From assembly GCF_014650435.1 (NCBI RefSeq), contig NZ_BMUY01000002.1, forward strand, positions 434,001 through 498,000: 64,000 nucleotides of DNA, read 5' to 3'. Of the stretch, positions 26,327-37,516 are shown piece after piece; the first letter of the stretch is position 1; every line of letters begins with the position of its first letter. Made by a program: the position numbers and the translations under genes. Under the pieces are notes generated by a model, which made no database searches, was not told where the DNA came from, and saw only the letters and a program-made list of their open reading frames with translations. This stretch comes from Streptomyces tendae (lineage in GTDB: Bacteria; Actinomycetota; Actinomycetes; Streptomycetales; Streptomycetaceae).

Positions 26327-26413
26327 TGGTGCGCGAGGGGGGAGTTGAACCCCCACGCCCTTGCGGGCACTGGAACCTGAATCCAGCGCGTCTGCCTATT
26401 CCGCCACCCGCGC
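26327..26413 (-). tRNA. tRNA-Leu (CAG)
   Basis: A class II tRNA of 84 nt plus an encoded CCA (26327-26329). It has the acceptor stem GCGCGGG pairing with CTCGCGC, a long variable arm (GCCCGCAAGGGC) typical of leucine tRNAs, and anticodon CAG at 26379-26377. The T-loop GTTCAACTC is intact. Confidence 0.95.
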
Positions 26414-26938
26414 ATTGGGTGTGTCTTCCGGGCCTTTCCTTGCGGTGCGGCGCCTTCCGACACGAGAACATTAGCACGCTGGAACGGGTCGATTCACATC
26501 CCTTTCCCCCGGCGGACCGGGGCGCACGCCCTCCTTCGGGCACTCGTCCCGGTCCTGGGCCGTTCACGTATCAACCTCGTACCGGTCCGGCCCGTCTCCC
26601 CAGGAGCCGGTGGGGGACCGCGGTCAGGTGCGGGACACTGGTCTGCGGCCGCCTCTACGATCCTGGGCATGAGTACCTGCGGGAGCACATCCCGAAGGTC
26701 CGCGGGAGTTCGAAGGGGAGCTCCGGCGGGAACTCCGAGAGGCGTCGACACCCGTCGACCGGGCCGACAGGGGGAACCAGCCGATCGACCGGCGCGTGGA
26801 TACGATCAGTAAGCAGTACCAGGTGGGCAGTGCAGGACCGCACGGCACTGCGCGAGACGGCACGACGCAGCACGGCACGGTACGAGGCAGCAGTACGCAA
26901 GGCAGTCGACAGGACGGCAGCGACGGAGGAGGTGCCCC
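26414..26938. promoter_or_regulatory. Long leader and promoter region of the fhaA operon
   Basis: About 525 bp without a supported gene. The left part holds the tRNA-Leu promoter (minus). The right part (about 26810-26920) is a repetitive stretch with several copies of ACGGCAC-like words, probably untranslated leader of the fhaA-to-pbpA operon. The GGAGGAGGTG ribosome site of fhaA ends the region (26925-26934). Confidence 0.5.
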
Positions 26939-27808
26939 ATGGGAGTCCTGAAGAAGTTCGAGCAGCGTCTCGAAGGTCTGGTCAACGGCACCTTCGCGAA
27001 GGTGTTCAAGTCCGAGGTGCAGCCCGTGGAGATCGCGGGAGCGCTCCAGCGCGAATGCGACAACAACGCGACCATCTGGAACCGCGACCGCACCGTCGTG
27101 CCCAACGACTTCATCGTGGAACTGAGCACACCCGACTTCGAGCGCCTCAGCCCCTACTCCGGGCAGCTCGGCGACGAGCTGGCCGGCATGGTCCGCGACT
27201 ACGCCAAGCAGCAGCGCTACACCTTCATGGGACCGATCAAGGTCCACCTGGAGAAGGCGGACGACCTCGACACCGGCCTGTACCGGGTGCGCAGCCGTAC
27301 GCTCGCCTCCTCCACCAGCCACCAGGGCGGCCCGGGCGCCGCCGCACCCCCGGCACCGCCCGCGCGGCCCGCCGCACCGGGCGGTGGGTACGGCTATCCG
27401 CCGGCCGCCGCCCCCGCGGGCGCCCCGCCCATGCCGTCCGCGCCGCCACCCGGCCGTCCCGGCGGCTACGGCTACCCGCAGCCCGCCGGCGGCCAGCAGC
27501 CCTCGGCCGCACCCGCACCCGGCGGACGCACCCGCCACTGGATCGAGATCAACGGCACCCGCCACCAGATCTCCCGCGCGACGCTCGTGCTGGGCCGCAG
27601 CACCGAGGCCGACGTGCGGATCGACGACCCCGGCGTCTCCCGCCGGCACTGCGAGATCCGGACCGGAACGCCCTCGACGATCCAGGATCTCGGGTCCACC
27701 AACGGCATCGTGGTGGACGGGCAGCACACCACCCGCGCTACGCTCCGCGACGGCTCACGGATCGTCGTGGGCAGCACCACCGTTATCTACAGGCAAGCCG
27801 AAGGGTGA
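26939..27808 (+). CDS. fhaA: FHA-domain protein FhaA (DUF3662 + FHA)
   Basis: A 289-residue phosphopeptide-binding regulator of peptidoglycan assembly. The N-terminal DUF3662 domain is residues 1-120 (MGVLKKFEQRLEGLVNGTFA, VQPVEIAGALQREC). A Pro/Gly/Tyr-rich linker follows, then a C-terminal FHA domain with LGRSTEADVRIDDPGVSRRHCEI and DLGSTNGIVVDG, whose Arg, Ser, Asn and Gly contact phosphothreonine. In mycobacteria FhaA binds the phosphorylated MviN pseudokinase and is a substrate of PknB. It is the first gene of a tight operon with fhaB, pstP, ftsW/rodA and pbpA, preceded by a near-perfect Shine-Dalgarno. Confidence 0.93.
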   Translation: MGVLKKFEQRLEGLVNGTFAKVFKSEVQPVEIAGALQRECDNNATIWNRDRTVVPNDFIVELSTPDFERLSPYSGQLGDELAGMVRDYAKQQRYTFMGPIKVHLEKADDLDTGLYRVRSRTLASSTSHQGGPGAAAPPAPPARPAAPGGGYGYPPAAAPAGAPPMPSAPPPGRPGGYGYPQPAGGQQPSAAPAPGGRTRHWIEINGTRHQISRATLVLGRSTEADVRIDDPGVSRRHCEIRTGTPSTIQDLGSTNGIVVDGQHTTRATLRDGSRIVVGSTTVIYRQAEG

Positions 27809-27818
27809 TCCGGGGGCA

Positions 27819-28337
27819 ATGTCAGAGCTGACCCTCACGGTCATGCGGCTGGGTTTTCTCGCCGTACTGTGGCTGTTCGTGATCGTGGCCGTGCAGGTCA
27901 TCCGCAGCGACCTCTTCGGTACGCGGGTCACCCAGCGCGGCGCGCGGCGCGACGCCGCCCGACCGCAGCAGACCGCCACGCGCCAGGGCCAGGCGCCTCC
28001 ACCGCAGCGCCAGCAGTCCGGCGGGGGCCGCGGCCGCCGGGGCGCGCCCACCAAGCTGGTCGTGACGGAGGGCACCCTCACCGGCACCACCGTTGCCCTC
28101 CAGGGCCAGACCATCACGCTCGGCCGGGCACACGACTCGACGATCGTGCTGGACGACGACTACGCCTCCAGCCGCCATGCCAGGATCTACCCGGACCAGA
28201 ACGGCCAGTGGATCGTCGAGGACCTGGGCTCCACCAACGGCACCTACCTGGACCGGGCCCGGCTGACGACCCCGACACCGATTGGTCCCGGGGCGCCGAT
28301 CCGCATCGGCAAGACCGTCATCGAGCTGCGGAAGTAG
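27819..28337 (+). CDS. fhaB: Membrane-anchored FHA-domain protein FhaB/FipA
   Basis: A 172-residue protein with one N-terminal membrane span (MRLGFLAVLWLFVIVAVQVI). A basic/Gln-rich linker leads to a C-terminal FHA domain (LGRAHDSTIVLDDDYASSRH, DLGSTNGTYLDRARL). It is the FhaB/FipA type that links PknB phosphorylation to FtsZ-FtsQ septal assembly in actinobacteria. It starts 10 nt after the fhaA stop, with GGGGG before the ATG. Confidence 0.92.
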   Translation: MSELTLTVMRLGFLAVLWLFVIVAVQVIRSDLFGTRVTQRGARRDAARPQQTATRQGQAPPPQRQQSGGGRGRRGAPTKLVVTEGTLTGTTVALQGQTITLGRAHDSTIVLDDDYASSRHARIYPDQNGQWIVEDLGSTNGTYLDRARLTTPTPIGPGAPIRIGKTVIELRK

Positions 28338-28478
28338 TGCTACACCAATGAATGAGCGCGAGCGGAGCGAGCACGCAGCGGCGGCCGGCACCCCGGGCCC
28401 CGGCGCGCTCCCGACCGGAGGGTGGGCAGTGTGGCTCGACACGACCGGCTGCAGTCGGAGCCGACGGGCGAGGTGCGC

Positions 28479-30026
28479 ATGAGTCTGTCACTGCGCTTCG
28501 CCGCCGGTTCCCACAAGGGCATGATCCGGGAGGGCAACGAGGACTCCGGCTACGCCGGTCCGCGCCTGCTCGCCATCGCCGACGGCATGGGCGGCCAGGC
28601 CGCCGGTGAGGTCGCCTCCTCCGAGGTGATCTCCACCATCGTGGCCCTCGACGACGACGTGCCCGGCTCCGACGTCCTCACCTCCCTCGGCCACGCCGTC
28701 CAGCGCGCCAACGACCAGCTGCGGCAGATGGTCGAGGAGGACCCCGCACTGGAGGGCATGGGCACCACGCTCACCGCCCTGCTGTGGACCGGCCAGCGCC
28801 TGGGCATGGTCCACGTCGGCGACTCCCGCGCCTACCTGCTGCGCGACGGCGTCCTCACCCAGATCACCCAGGACCACACCTGGGTGCAGCGCCTCGTCGA
28901 CGAGGGCCGGATCACCGAGGAGGAGGCGGGCACCCACCCGCAGCGCTCCCTGCTGATGCGCGCCCTCGGCAGCGGCGACCACGTCGAACCCGACCTGTCC
29001 ATCCGCGAGGTGCGGGCCGGCGACCGCTATCTGATCTGCTCCGACGGGCTCTCCGGCGTCGTCTCCCACCAGACGATGGAGGACACCCTCGCCAGCTACC
29101 AGGGCCCCCAGGAGACCGTCCAGGAGCTGATCCAGCTCGCGCTGCGCGGCGGCGGCCCCGACAACATCACCGTCATCGTCGCCGACGTCCTCGACCTCGA
29201 CACCGGCGACACCCTCGCCGGACAGCTCTCCGACACCCCCGTGGTCGTCGGCGCCGTCGCCGAGAACCAGGCCCAGATGGGCGACAACGGCATCATGCAG
29301 ACCCCGGCCGGGCGCGCCGCGGGCCTCGGCCGGCAGGGCGGACAGCGCGGCGGAGGCGGCGAGTTCGGCCCGCCCGGCAGCGGCGACGTCACCGGCTTCA
29401 TCCCCACCGGCGGCTTCGACGACTACGGCCCCGACGACTTCGTCAAGCCCCGCAAGAACCGCAAGTGGCTCAAGCGGTCCCTCTACACCGCCCTCGCCCT
29501 CGCCGTCATCGGCGGCGGCACCTACGGCGGCTGGCGCTGGACCCAGACCCAGTACTACGTCGGCACCAACGACGACCACCTCGCGCTGTACCGGGGTATC
29601 AGCCAGGACCTCGCCTGGGTCTCGCTCTCGAAGGTCCAGAAGGACCACCCCGAGATCGAACTCAAGTACCTGCCGCCCTACCAGCAGAAACTGGTCGAGG
29701 CCACCATCCCCGAGGGCGACCTCAACGACGCCCGGGCCAAGATCGAGGAACTGGCGGTACAGGCCTCCGCCTGCAAGAAGCAGGCCGACCGGCGCACCGC
29801 GGAGACCGAGAAGAACGCGAAGACCGGCGAGGGCGAGGCCGGAGGCACCACGGGAACCAGCCCTGCCTCCTTCACGTCCAAGGCCTCACCCAGCCCGAAC
29901 CCGTCGGGCTCGCCCGAGGCACCCGAATCGTCCGAGTCCCCGTCCACGACCGCACCCACTCCAGGCTCAGGACCGACCCTCTCGGAGGAAGAGCAGAAGG
30001 TCGTCTCGCTGTGCGGTAAGCAGTAG
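28479..30026 (+). CDS. pstP: PP2C-type Ser/Thr phosphatase, membrane-bound (PstP)
   Basis: A 515-residue metal-dependent phosphatase that reverses PknB-type phosphorylation. The catalytic domain covers about residues 5-240, with EGNEDSGYAG, IADGMGGQAAGEVAS, VGDSRAYLLRDG, LICSDGLSGVV and GGGPDNITVIVAD supplying all metal-binding Asp residues. A Gly-rich juxtamembrane segment leads to one span (about 345-365). The extracellular part has an LALYRGISQDLAWVSL motif and a Ser/Pro-rich tail. The ATG at 28479 has GAGGTG upstream; longer GTG/ATG starts from 28422 remain possible. About 140 nt separate it from fhaB. Confidence 0.92.
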   Translation: MSLSLRFAAGSHKGMIREGNEDSGYAGPRLLAIADGMGGQAAGEVASSEVISTIVALDDDVPGSDVLTSLGHAVQRANDQLRQMVEEDPALEGMGTTLTALLWTGQRLGMVHVGDSRAYLLRDGVLTQITQDHTWVQRLVDEGRITEEEAGTHPQRSLLMRALGSGDHVEPDLSIREVRAGDRYLICSDGLSGVVSHQTMEDTLASYQGPQETVQELIQLALRGGGPDNITVIVADVLDLDTGDTLAGQLSDTPVVVGAVAENQAQMGDNGIMQTPAGRAAGLGRQGGQRGGGGEFGPPGSGDVTGFIPTGGFDDYGPDDFVKPRKNRKWLKRSLYTALALAVIGGGTYGGWRWTQTQYYVGTNDDHLALYRGISQDLAWVSLSKVQKDHPEIELKYLPPYQQKLVEATIPEGDLNDARAKIEELAVQASACKKQADRRTAETEKNAKTGEGEAGGTTGTSPASFTSKASPSPNPSGSPEAPESSESPSTTAPTPGSGPTLSEEEQKVVSLCGKQ

Positions 30027-30053
30027 GCAAGCCGTGAGAGGCCCTGTCACACG

Positions 30054-31490
30054 ATGAGCAGTACTACCAACCCGCCGACGCACCACACGTCCACGATCGG
30101 CGCCATCGGCGCCCCGAGCCGGCGCAACACCGAGCTGGCTCTGCTCGTGTTCGCCGTCCTCATCCCGGTCTTCGCCTACGCCAACGTGGGCCTTGCCATC
30201 AACGACGAGGTGCCCGCGGGCCTGTTGAGCTACGGCTTCGGCCTCGGCCTGCTGGCCGGCGTCGGCCACCTCGTCGTGCGCAAGTTCGCCCCGTACGCGG
30301 ATCCGCTGCTGCTGCCGCTGGCCACGCTGCTCAACGGCCTCGGGCTGGTCGCCATCTGGCGCCTGGACCAGTCCGAACTGCTCCAGGACATCGAGCAGGC
30401 AGGCACCGCCGCGCCCCGCCAGCTGATGTACACCGCGATGGGCATCGCCCTGTTCGTCGCCGTGATGATCTTCCTCAAGGACCACCGCGTCCTGCAGCGC
30501 TACACCTACATCTCCATGCTCGGCGCCCTGTTCCTGCTGCTGCTCCCGCTCGTACCGGGCCTCGGCAAGAACATCTACGGCGCCAAGATCTGGATCCAGG
30601 TCGGCTCCTTCTCCATCCAGCCCGGTGAGTTCGCCAAGATCGTCCTGGCGATCTTCTTCGCCGGCTACCTGATGGTGAAGCGGGACGCGCTCGCCCTGGC
30701 CAGCCGCCGCTTCATGGGCCTCTACCTGCCGCGCGGCCGCGACCTCGGCCCCATCCTGGTGGTCTGGATCGTCTCGATCCTCATCCTGGTCTTCGAGACC
30801 GACCTCGGCACCTCGCTGCTGTTCTTCGGCATGTTCGTGATCATGCTGTACGTCGCCACCGAGCGGACCAGCTGGATCGTCTTCGGCCTGATGATGTCCG
30901 CGGTCGGCGCCGTCGGCGTCGCCAGCTTCGAACCGCACATCCAGCAGCGCGTCGACGCCTGGCTCGACCCGATGAAGGAGTACGCGCTCTCCCGCGCGGG
31001 CGTCGGCGGCCACTCCGAGCAGGCCCAGCAGGCCCTGTGGGCCTTCGGTTCCGGCGGCACCCTCGGCACCGGCTGGGGCCAGGGCCACTCCGAGCTGATC
31101 CGCTTCGCCGCCAACTCCGACTTCATCCTCGCCACCTTCGGCGAGGAACTGGGCCTGGCCGGTCTGATGGCCCTGCTCCTGCTCTACGCCTTGATCGTGG
31201 AACGCGGCGTGCGCACCGCCCTCGCCGCCCGCGACCCCTTCGGCAAGCTCCTCGCCATCGGCCTCTCCGGGGCCTTCGCCCTCCAGGTCTTCGTCGTCGC
31301 CGGCGGTGTCATGGGCCTCATCCCGCTCACCGGTATGACCATGCCCTTCCTGGCCTACGGCGGTTCCTCCGTCATCGCCAACTGGGCGTTGATCGGCATT
31401 CTGCTGCGCATCAGCGACACCGCGCGCAGACCGGCACCCGCCGCGCCCGCCAACCCCGACGCCGAGATGACCCAGGTGGTCCGACCGTGA
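30054..31490 (+). CDS. ftsW: FtsW/RodA/SpoVE-family peptidoglycan glycosyltransferase
   Basis: A 478-residue SEDS polymerase with about ten to twelve spans. Conserved SEDS features are AKIWIQVGSFSIQPGEFAKI, VFETDLGTSLLFFGMFVIML, and PLTGMTMPFLAYGGSSVIAN near the end. A large external loop contains the HSEQAQQALWAFGSGGTLG stretch. It polymerises lipid II together with the class B PBP encoded by the next gene (4-nt overlap), the normal cognate pair. Position in the pknB cluster matches the gene called rodA in mycobacteria and often ftsW/rodA in Streptomyces; whether it serves septation, elongation or sporulation cannot be told from sequence. Confidence 0.9.
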   Translation: MSSTTNPPTHHTSTIGAIGAPSRRNTELALLVFAVLIPVFAYANVGLAINDEVPAGLLSYGFGLGLLAGVGHLVVRKFAPYADPLLLPLATLLNGLGLVAIWRLDQSELLQDIEQAGTAAPRQLMYTAMGIALFVAVMIFLKDHRVLQRYTYISMLGALFLLLLPLVPGLGKNIYGAKIWIQVGSFSIQPGEFAKIVLAIFFAGYLMVKRDALALASRRFMGLYLPRGRDLGPILVVWIVSILILVFETDLGTSLLFFGMFVIMLYVATERTSWIVFGLMMSAVGAVGVASFEPHIQQRVDAWLDPMKEYALSRAGVGGHSEQAQQALWAFGSGGTLGTGWGQGHSELIRFAANSDFILATFGEELGLAGLMALLLLYALIVERGVRTALAARDPFGKLLAIGLSGAFALQVFVVAGGVMGLIPLTGMTMPFLAYGGSSVIANWALIGILLRISDTARRPAPAAPANPDAEMTQVVRP

Positions 31491-32959
31491 ACAAGCCACT
31501 GCGCCGAATCGCGATCTTCTGCGGCCTCCTGGTCCTCACCCTCCTCATCCGGGACAACTGGCTCCAGTACGTCCAGGCCGACGAGTTGAAGGAGGACGAG
31601 CACAACCGCCGGGTCGCCATCGAGCGGTACGCCAGCCCGCGCGGCGACATCATCGTCGACGGCAAGGCCATCACCTCACACGCCACCACCGAGGGCGACT
31701 TCAAGTACAAGCGCACCTACAAGGACGGCGCCATGTGGGCGCCCGTCACCGGGTACGTCTCCCAGGCCTTCGGCGCCACCCAGCTCGAGTCCATCGACGA
31801 CGGCATCCTCACCGGCAACGACGACCGGCTCTTCTTCCGCAACACCCTCGACATGATCACGGGCAAGAAGCGCGAGGGCGGCAACGTCGTCACCACCCTC
31901 AACAGCGCCGCCCAGAAGGCCGCCTACGACGGTCTGAAGAAGCAGGGCGCCAAGGGCGCCGTCGTCGCGATCGAGCCGTCCACCGGCAAGATCCTTTCGA
32001 TGGCCTCGTACCCCTCGTACGACCCCACCTCCATCGCGGGCAGCAACGAGGCCGCGGGCGAAGCCTGGAACAAGCTCCAGAAGAAGAACAACCCCGACGA
32101 CCCGATGCTCAACCGCGCGCTGCGCGAGGTCTATCCGCCCGGCTCCACCTTCAAGGTGGTCACCGCGGCCGCGGCCCTGGAACACGGGAAGTACGACTCG
32201 GCCGACGAGAAGACCGACTCCCCGCTGCCCTGGACGATGCCCGGCACCACCACCGAGCTGAAGAACGAGGGCAACATCCCCTGCGAGGACGCCACCCTCC
32301 GCGAGGCCCTGCGCGTCTCCTGCAACACCGTCTTCGGCAAGCTCGGCTACGACCTGGGCAACGCCCAGATGCTGGAGACCGCCAAGAAGTTCGGCTTCAC
32401 CGAGGAGCAGTTCGTCCCGGTCCGCTCCAGCGCCTCCGTCTTCTCCGACGGCATGAACGACTCGCAGGTCGCGCTCTCCTCCATCGGCCAGTACAACACC
32501 GCAGCCACCCCGCTGCAGATGGCCATGGTCACCTCGGCCATCGCCAACAACGGCACCCTGATGAAGCCGTACATGGTCGACGAGCTCCAGGCCCCCAACC
32601 TCGACACCATCGAGAAGACGGACCCCGAGGAGATGAGCAAGCCGCTGTCCGCGGACAACGCCCAGATCCTCCAGTCGATGATGGAGACCGTCGTCGAGGA
32701 CGGCACGGGAACCAACGCCCAGATCGACGGCGTCAAGGTGGGCGGCAAGACCGGTACCGCACAGCACGGCGAGAACAACAGCAAGAACCCCTACGCCTGG
32801 TTCATCTCGTACGCCAAGGCCGACGACGGCAGCTCGCCCGTCGCCGTGGCCGTGGTGATCGAGGACGACAACGCCGTCCGCGACGACATCTCCGGCGGCG
32901 GCCTCGCGGCACCGATCGCGAAGAACGTCATGGAGGCCGTCATCGACAGCAAGAAGTGA
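31487..32959 (+). CDS. pbpA: Class B penicillin-binding protein (transpeptidase)
   Basis: A 490-residue D,D-transpeptidase. One N-terminal span (IAIFCGLLVLTLLI) is followed by the dimerisation region (RYASPRGDIIVDG) and the transpeptidase domain. Catalytic motifs are STFK in YPPGSTFKVVTA, SCN in LRVSCNTVFGKL and KTGT in VGGKTGTAQH, all intact. It cross-links peptidoglycan made by the FtsW/RodA protein. The GTG start at 31487 overlaps the upstream stop as GTGA, showing translational coupling. In mycobacteria the PbpA homologue is phosphorylated by PknB, which is encoded next. Confidence 0.93.
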   Translation: MNKPLRRIAIFCGLLVLTLLIRDNWLQYVQADELKEDEHNRRVAIERYASPRGDIIVDGKAITSHATTEGDFKYKRTYKDGAMWAPVTGYVSQAFGATQLESIDDGILTGNDDRLFFRNTLDMITGKKREGGNVVTTLNSAAQKAAYDGLKKQGAKGAVVAIEPSTGKILSMASYPSYDPTSIAGSNEAAGEAWNKLQKKNNPDDPMLNRALREVYPPGSTFKVVTAAAALEHGKYDSADEKTDSPLPWTMPGTTTELKNEGNIPCEDATLREALRVSCNTVFGKLGYDLGNAQMLETAKKFGFTEEQFVPVRSSASVFSDGMNDSQVALSSIGQYNTAATPLQMAMVTSAIANNGTLMKPYMVDELQAPNLDTIEKTDPEEMSKPLSADNAQILQSMMETVVEDGTGTNAQIDGVKVGGKTGTAQHGENNSKNPYAWFISYAKADDGSSPVAVAVVIEDDNAVRDDISGGGLAAPIAKNVMEAVIDSKK

Positions 32960-33016
32960 CCGCGCCATGAACGGGGCGTGACTCCGGTCACGTCCCCTTC
33001 ACATCGGCGCACGTTG

Positions 33017-33035
33017 CGATACCGGTCCTGTATCG
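33017..33035. promoter_or_regulatory. Inverted repeat upstream of pknB
   Basis: CGATAC / GTATCG arms separated by 7 bp within the 190-bp gap before pknB. It may be an operator or part of the pknB promoter; symmetry is the only evidence. Confidence 0.3.
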
Positions 33036-33149
33036 GCTGCCCGGCTCGGCCAAGGGGGCCGGAGCGAGCCGGGTACGGTAGGCCGGACGGCAGCCTCCGA
33101 CCGTACAAGCATGCCGGTCGGGACCGACGGAGAGGGCTGGTAGGTAACC

Positions 33150-35171
<2,022 letters not shown>

Positions 35172-35180
35172 CACCAGCAG

Positions 35181-35212
35181 TGGCCCTCCTCAGTCTCTGC
35201 GGAGGAGGGCCA
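35181..35212 (+). terminator. pknB terminator hairpin
   Basis: 11-bp perfect stem (TGGCCCTCCTC and its complement) with a 10-nt loop, starting 9 nt after the pknB stop. Confidence 0.75.
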
Positions 35213-35328
35213 GGTCCGTCCGCCATGCTCAAGCACCTAGGGCAACATAGGTCGGCGCTGATGACCTTTCCAACGCAGGAGTTGAGCGTTCGGTCCGGTT
35301 TGGAGACGTCGCATTCGAGCGCGCCCGG

Positions 35329-35815
35329 ATGAGCTGTGCGAACGCCTGCACCGCTGCTGTCACAGGGCGGTGGCACGGCCAATACAGGGAGCAAGCCATC
35401 GCGTGACAGGGATCTGCCGTGCAGCGTCGTGTACGTGCTGCCGGGATCCAGTGAAGTATCGGCAGACCACGGAACCCGGCTTCGACTCGGGTACGACCTG
35501 CTGGCAACGCTTGCGGGACTGGGAACTAGGCGGGCGTGGTGAACTACTCGAAGCCCTGCTCGCTGGCCTCAACGCGACCTCCGTCCGGTCTGGTGCCGCC
35601 TGCCTGGTCGACTCGTCACACGTAAGAGCACTAATGGGGGCAGGGCACGGGCCCGTCCCCACTCGATGTGGCCGATCCACTCGAAGCTGTCCAACTGTAA
35701 CCACCGACAGGCATGACATTCCGCTCGCGGTCCTGTTCGCCGGTGGCAGTCGTAACGACGTCACTCATCTGCTGTCCCCGCGCGACGTGATCCCGCCGAT
35801 TCGCGGACCTGCTGC
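35329..35815 (+). pseudogene. Degenerate IS5-family transposase remnant
   Basis: Broken pieces of an IS5-type transposase read on the plus strand. A DELCERLH start is followed by a frameshifted VVYVLPGSSE segment, then FDSGTTCWQRLRDWE, LLAGLN, and VDSSHVRALMGAGHGPVP, whose first Asp is a catalytic DDE residue. PLAVLFAGGSRNDVTHLL and DVIPPIRG come next. The order matches IS5/IS1031-type enzymes. Frameshifts, missing blocks and the absence of the C-terminal catalytic half make it inactive. It marks the left side of the accessory insertion between pknB and the sortase genes. Limits are approximate. Confidence 0.65.
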
Positions 35816-36564
35816 GCAGCCCCCTCCATGTGATCAAGGGGCAGCGGCGGCTGCACGGCCTGGCGAGTGGCCACACCAAGCACGCCCACGCAAGTCTCAG
35901 CCGCGGCCTTGACAGCGCGGACAGCAGGGACGGCAGCAAAGAAGGCGGCCGGCAGGCTGATGGTAGACACGGAGCCTGTGCGCCGACGCACCGATAGTCA
36001 GCGCCGTTCGACGGCGTGGTCAGGTCTGGGACGGCTAAAGAGCGGGCGTGAGTCACCGAGTGGGGCGTACTCGGCGCATGTTCCGTCCAGCAGGAAGAGG
36101 CAGGCCGCCTCACACAGGCCGCTCAGTCAGAGGCGGCGGTTCTTCGGTGAGCAGGCGGACATGCACTGGTATGGGCGTGAGTGGAGAACTCCGCTGACCG
36201 CGAACCCGACAGCGATCTTCGCCAGGGTGACGTACTTCCGCAGATGCACCAGAGGCTCCAGCGCGCGTGGGCACTCAGCCGCTCAGCGGTCGCCTTGAAC
36301 AAGCTAATTTAAGGTGGCAAATTTTCACCTTAAGGCCGATGAATACTTTCTTGCTCGATCGTCAGCGTTGGCGTGACGCAACTTTTCCGACTGCAACCAA
36401 GGACGCCGGCAATGGCGGATCTCAAACACCCCTTGGCAGTGATCCATGTCACACAATAACCTAGATCGAATGCACCTTTTGTCTACTCTGGCTATATTGC
36501 AGCGCCGCTACTGCAATGCCATGATCATGGCGCTTGCACGCAATCCTAAGGGGAGGATTTTCTA
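35816..36564. other. Gene-poor, AT-richer tract upstream of the SapA-like gene
   Basis: About 750 bp in which I find no convincing gene on either strand; open frames lack coding character. The last 250 bp are clearly AT-richer than the rest of the window, with a TATATT element at 36492-36497 that could be a -10 box for the next gene. Likely decayed mobile or foreign DNA. Confidence 0.45.
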
Positions 36565-37008
36565 GTGTCGTTGGTGAATAAGAAAGTTCTTGCAGTGCTC
36601 GCTTCGACCGCCTCAGTCCTCGGACTAGCTGTAGTGGGAGCACCATCCGCCAGCGCTGCCGCCGCCGGCGCTTACGGCTGCACTGGCGCAGAGATCGACA
36701 CCTACCCTGTCAAGACTTCCAGCGGCAGCACCTGGGGCACCGTCCATCTTTACTACAACGCTTCGAATGGCCAAAACTGTGCCGTGACAGTGAAGAGTGC
36801 TTATGTTGGCACCCCAAGCCTCACCGCGATCTACTTGAACGTCACCGGCGGCGGGGACTCCGACAGCGACTCCGGTAACTACTCCTCTTACGCGGGGCCT
36901 GCTTCCATAAGCGCCGCCGGTCGCTGCATAAGCATTAACGGGGTAGTTTGGAATCCCGCACATACACAACTGGCCCAACAGGTAGCGGTTGGCGTTCATT
37001 GCGGCTGA
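36565..37008 (+). CDS. SapA-like small secreted protein
   Basis: A 147-residue exported protein. The Sec signal peptide spans about residues 1-33 (NKKVLAVLASTASVLGLAVV, cleavage near ASA-AAA). The mature domain has three or four Cys and segments YGCTGAEIDTYPV, TVHLYYNASNGQNCAVTV, DSGNYSSYAGPASISAAGRC and VVWNP. This order resembles spore-associated protein A of Streptomyces, a secreted protein found with aerial hyphae and spores; the match is from memory and moderate. Start at GTG 36565 after GGGGAGG. Codon use is less GC-biased than that of neighbours and the upstream DNA is AT-rich, suggesting acquisition with the accessory segment. Confidence 0.7.
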   Translation: MSLVNKKVLAVLASTASVLGLAVVGAPSASAAAAGAYGCTGAEIDTYPVKTSSGSTWGTVHLYYNASNGQNCAVTVKSAYVGTPSLTAIYLNVTGGGDSDSDSGNYSSYAGPASISAAGRCISINGVVWNPAHTQLAQQVAVGVHCG

Positions 37009-37089
37009 ATTAATTACCGCCGCTGATCAGGTGAGGCCCCCAAGCCGTTGACTAAGATTTCTCAAACCTAAGTCACACTGCCCGGGGCC

Positions 37090-37307
37090 TCCTTCACCGG
37101 GTCCGTGTAGTAGCCGACCACGTCGTCATTGAGGATCTTCATCGACGTGCCCTTTCCCACCAGGATCTCGCCCTTGCCCATGGCCGGGACGTGCAGGAAG
37201 CCGATGCCCGCTTGGTGTCCGGCGCCTGGGGGCCACCCGGGCCCCCGCGGTCCTGGGCCCAGTTGCCATGGACCTTGTCGGCCTGTTTGTCCGCCGCCCG
37301 GTCGGCG
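37090..37307 (-). pseudogene. Sortase gene fragment (partial duplicate of the sortase at 40365-41138)
   Basis: About 218 bp closely matching 40723-40942 inside the intact sortase gene, same orientation. It covers residues about 66-138 (from DRAADKQ to GYYTDPVK); the DNA stretch around ATCTTCATCGACGTGCCC is shared exactly. One C is missing in the GATGCCCGC tract and there are further indels, so the frame is broken. It lacks the start, membrane anchor, catalytic His, Cys and Arg, and cannot encode a sortase. It lies about 3.6 kb from its intact relative with foreign genes in between. Confidence 0.85.
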
Positions 37308-37502
37308 CCGACTGACACGTGCCGCGCCCCTCGGAAGGGAGCGTTCCGCCCCTTTGCCGAGAACCCGGGACTTTGTCGTCGCGCACGATCTCGCGGGCTT
37401 CGCGACAAGGGTGCGTCACCACCACCCCGACCGACCGTCGTGGTCATCGCCACACAGCAGTAGCGACCGCGGAGGCGAGACAGAGCACACCGGCCGCCGC
37501 TA

Positions 37503-37516
37503 GTGCTGGGTTCCTC
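37503..37516 (+). repeat. IS630 terminal inverted repeat, left
   Basis: GTGCTGGGTTCCTC, the exact reverse complement of 38705-38718. The transposase stop codon (37515-37517) overlaps it. Confidence 0.92.

Noticed and set aside
35761..35991. Minus-strand 76-codon frame in the gene-poor tract
   Set aside because: No ribosome site, no recognisable domain and in decayed DNA; coding support too weak.
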